This document shows, piece after piece, positions 62,219-64,000 of a DNA stretch of 64,000 nucleotides (position 1 is the stretch's first letter; each line of letters begins with the position of its first letter). Made by a program: the position numbers and the translations under genes. Source of the stretch: Sedimenticola hydrogenitrophicus (GTDB lineage Bacteria; Pseudomonadota; Gammaproteobacteria; Chromatiales; Chromatiaceae); NCBI RefSeq assembly GCF_029017505.1, contig NZ_JAQGEI010000008.1, positions 62,001 through 126,000 of the forward strand. The letters run 5' to 3'. Under the pieces are notes generated by a model, which was not told where the DNA came from, ran no database searches, and was given only the letters and a program-made list of their open reading frames with translations.

Positions 62219-62326
62219 GTAACTACTCACGGGGTGATTGGCTTGCCTTGTTGGCCTCACACGATGGCTGGACCAAGATCGGCCAACAAGGCAGGCCAAT
62301 CACTTACGGACCGGGTGAGTAGTTAC
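62219..62326. mobile_element. MITE family B, copy 3, internally deleted
   Basis: This 108-bp element keeps both ends (GTAACTACTCAC and GTGAGTAGTTAC) but lacks the central part present in copies 1 and 2. The flanks CTGATCAA (62211-62218) and CTGGTCAA (62327-62334) form an 8-bp target duplication with one mismatch. The right duplication contains the stop codon of the Cas6-like gene. The one mismatch suggests an older insertion. Confidence 0.86.
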
Positions 62327-62330
62327 CTGG

Positions 62331-62993
62331 TCAAAAGGATTTTTGCGGCAGGAACAGGCCGCATCCCAGCGTGCGGTGCAGTCCCAGTCCCTGTTCCTGC
62401 AGGGTGATGGCATCTTCATAGGAGAGTTCGGCCACCATCAGGCTGCGGGTGTGGATCGGGCCGTCCGGACTTTCCAGGGTGTGCGCCTTGCCGCACAGGA
62501 TCTTCTTGAAGCGCAGCCCCATCCCCTGCAGTTCATCCACCGCCCAGGCGATGAACTGCTCTTCCGCTATCCCCGGATCGGCGGCGATATGGCGCGCATA
62601 GAGAAAACGGGTCATGGCCAACGGTTTCTGGCGCGGCTGCTGGATCTCCATCGGATGGCCGGCGATGTCGAGGGTGTTTCCCGCCAGTTTTCCCGCCTCG
62701 GCGGCCAGCTCCACCGGCAGTCTGAGAATGAGCGGCGTCCGCTTGGAGAGGTGCAGCAGCGCACCCTGGTCTTCGGGCCGTTCCCAGCCGTTACCGGATT
62801 CGGCACAGTGAATCAGGTGCAGTCCCACCCGCGGCTCCTGCAAAAACCAGGGAAGATGCTGCTGAATCGCCTGGGCGAGCGGCCAGGCATGGTCGACCGG
62901 CAGCGTCGGGCAGCCGATGCGGAACTGCAGATCGATCACCGCTTCGGGGACGCTGAAGCCCTCGTCGTTGCTCTCTTCTTCCCAATACATCAT
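62331..62993 (-). CDS. Orphan Cas6/Cmx6-like protein
   Basis: This 220-residue protein resembles the type I-MYXAN Cas6/Cmx6 family: LQFRIGCPTLPVDHAWPLAQAIQQHL near the N-terminus, a middle region with LPVELAAEAGKLAGNTLDI, and a C-terminal glycine-rich RNA-binding-like loop LQEQGLGLHRTLGCGLFLP. Cas6 proteins cut CRISPR repeat RNA. No CRISPR repeats and no other cas gene occur in the window, so processing of another RNA, or a domesticated role, is possible. The start follows GGGAG, 7 bp after the stop of the 226-residue gene. The assignment rests on remembered motif similarity. Confidence 0.72.
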   Translation of the reverse strand: MMYWEEESNDEGFSVPEAVIDLQFRIGCPTLPVDHAWPLAQAIQQHLPWFLQEPRVGLHLIHCAESGNGWERPEDQGALLHLSKRTPLILRLPVELAAEAGKLAGNTLDIAGHPMEIQQPRQKPLAMTRFLYARHIAADPGIAEEQFIAWAVDELQGMGLRFKKILCGKAHTLESPDGPIHTRSLMVAELSYEDAITLQEQGLGLHRTLGCGLFLPQKSF

Positions 62994-63003
62994 CGTCTCC
63001 CGA

Positions 63004-63681
63004 TCAGTCCGGGATCAACGCCCGCAGGGCGTCCCGGTCAAACCACCAGCGGTCGTTCACCAGAACTTCCAGGACCTTTGCCAGGCGCGGCAGAAATTTA
63101 TCCGGCTGATCCAACTCCAGTTGGTGCACCCAAAAATTGAAGATCTCCTGCTCCTCCACCTGACTGTGGCGGCGCGCCACCTGTCCCAGCAGCTGATTGG
63201 TAAAGAACAGCAGGTTCTCCCGGCTCTGTTCGTCGGCCCGCAGGTCGACGATGTAGTTGGCCACGGCCGCCGCGACCGCGGCCCCGTCGGAGCGGTCGGG
63301 GGTTTCGTCAATCAGGTGCTGCAACATGGCGACCGTCAGCTCCGGGTCGATGGGGAAGGTGACGCCCAGCCAGATACCGTGCGCCAGAGCGACGATCGAG
63401 TCGGGTTGCTCGGACTGAAACAGGATGTCGCAGGCCTCGACGGCATGTTGCCAGAGCCGGGCATCCAGGGCGCGCTCAAACAGGCTATGGGCCAGCGCCG
63501 CTGCCTCGTCAAACCGGTTCAGCTCCAGCAGGGCATAGCCGCTGTCCAGTTCCAGTTGCAGCCGCTCGGCCTGCGGGGCGTTGCTGTCCAGATCGGCCAG
63601 CCGCTGCTGCAGGTCGGCCAGTCGCAGTTCTATCTTCTGGATGGACGGTACCGCATCCTCGGCGGAGTCGTTATCACCCAT
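63004..63681 (-). CDS. Unknown helical protein in operon with the Cas6-like gene
   Basis: This 225-residue soluble, acidic protein appears nearly all helical, with TPR-like phrases (LELDSGYALLELNRFDEAAAL, HSLFERALDARLWQHAVEA). The ATG at 63681 starts MGDNDSAED; upstream in-frame starts are possible but lack a clear ribosome site. It ends 10 bp before the Cas6-like gene and starts 57 bp after the small gene at 63738-63914. I do not recognise a family. Confidence 0.78.
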   Translation of the reverse strand: MGDNDSAEDAVPSIQKIELRLADLQQRLADLDSNAPQAERLQLELDSGYALLELNRFDEAAALAHSLFERALDARLWQHAVEACDILFQSEQPDSIVALAHGIWLGVTFPIDPELTVAMLQHLIDETPDRSDGAAVAAAVANYIVDLRADEQSRENLLFFTNQLLGQVARRHSQVEEQEIFNFWVHQLELDQPDKFLPRLAKVLEVLVNDRWWFDRDALRALIPD

Positions 63682-63737
63682 GATGGTCTCGGTCTGCAGG
63701 TATTTCACGCGATAGGTTTCCTTAAAGTAGGGACGGC

Positions 63738-63914
63738 TTAGGTAAAGGCGGCTTCCAGGCGATCCTCCCAATCCTCAGGCGTGTCACTGAACGGGGGTTT
63801 GACATCGATGCGGAAAAACATCTCCGACTGGCGGCGGATCCTGATCACCTCGATCAGCTCCGCAAAAGAGTCCACCTCGGGACTTTGTATCAGGACCTCA
63901 CTCAACAGGAGCAT
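63738..63914 (-). CDS. Small conserved-looking acidic protein (58 aa)
   Basis: This 58-residue frame begins MLLLSEVLIQSPEVDSFAEL and ends WEDRLEAAFT, with a GAGGTACC site 6 bp before the ATG. No signal peptide is evident. Its position suggests it is the first visible gene of a unit reading toward the 226-residue gene and the Cas6-like gene. Function unknown. Confidence 0.65.
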   Translation of the reverse strand: MLLLSEVLIQSPEVDSFAELIEVIRIRRQSEMFFRIDVKPPFSDTPEDWEDRLEAAFT

Positions 63915-63978
63915 GGGGGTACCTCTATATCAGTAGGGTGACAGGGCGTATCATGCGGTCCGAATCCGGGGCCTAAAA

Positions 63979-64000
63979 GGGCCCGCGCAAGATAAGTTCC
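63979..64000. mobile_element. MITE family A, copy 5 (cut by the window end)
   Basis: The last 22 bases read GGGCCCGCGCAAG-ATAAGTTCC, matching the left end of family A with one base deleted. The flank is AAA rather than TAA. The rest lies outside the window. Confidence 0.75.

Noticed and set aside
25937-62326. Transposase remnants inside the MITEs
   Set aside because: The elements are only 108-246 bp and palindromic; none encodes a transposase fragment that I can recognise.

Overview
The window reads as chromosomal DNA of a GC-rich, sulfur-oxidising gammaproteobacterium, perhaps of the Chromatiales or Sedimenticola type. That placement is inferred. It rests on the syntenic block yebC-ruvCAB-ybgC-tolQRAB-pal-cpoB-queE-queC, on SoxY/SoxZ, a YeeE/YedE-type sulfur-compound transporter and a DsrC-family protein, and on an FNR with the classic cysteine numbering. 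No transposase, phage or CRISPR array is visible, but small palindromic transposon-like elements (MITEs) are frequent.

Bases 1-12,300 hold a signalling and redox island. A membrane histidine kinase (cut by the left edge) and an NtrC-type sigma-54 response regulator are followed by a Sel1-repeat protein, two secreted beta-propeller (Reg_prop) proteins, a bacteriohemerythrin, a heptaheme c-type cytochrome between two small two-helix membrane proteins, a second bacteriohemerythrin, and an H-NOX gene with its HNOBA-GAF-GGDEF partner. Three sequences fit the -24/-12 sigma-54 promoter (GG-N10-GC). One precedes the Sel1/propeller operon and one precedes each hemerythrin, so the local regulator probably drives them all. 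A 17-bp motif is shared by the upstream regions of the cytochrome operon and of H-NOX. I think this is the best candidate in the window for an undescribed system: a gas/redox sensory circuit linking sigma-54 control, hemerythrins, multiheme electron transfer and c-di-GMP.

Bases 12,300-26,000 continue with signalling genes: a 1107-residue GGDEF-EAL protein and a decayed fragment of a paralogue, a chemoreceptor with a periplasmic c-heme motif, a cupredoxin, an ethylbenzene-dehydrogenase-type haem protein, a FixL/FixJ-like pair, a DUF971-MoaD-like fusion, a radical SAM protein and an HDOD protein. A 159-bp MITE sits in frame inside the signal-peptide region of the haem protein gene.

Bases 27,000-39,000 are conserved housekeeping DNA (yebC, Holliday-junction resolution, the Tol-Pal envelope machine, queuosine precursor synthesis), then a YeeE/YedE transporter and tRNA-Lys. 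Three copies of a roughly 140-bp unit carrying the tRNA 3' end and its terminator follow the tRNA. Bases 39,000-64,000 mix housekeeping genes (fnr, tatD, xthA, mtaB, rmuC, bepA, alpha-glucan phosphorylase, a Trk potassium system) with soxYZ, a von Willebrand factor A pair, a DsrC-like protein lacking both cysteines, and an orphan Cas6/Cmx6-like gene beside two unknown genes.

At least three MITE families can be defined by terminal inverted repeats and target duplications: 3 bp TAA, 8 bp, and 11 bp. In five of the nine positions listed, the target site overlaps a stop codon.
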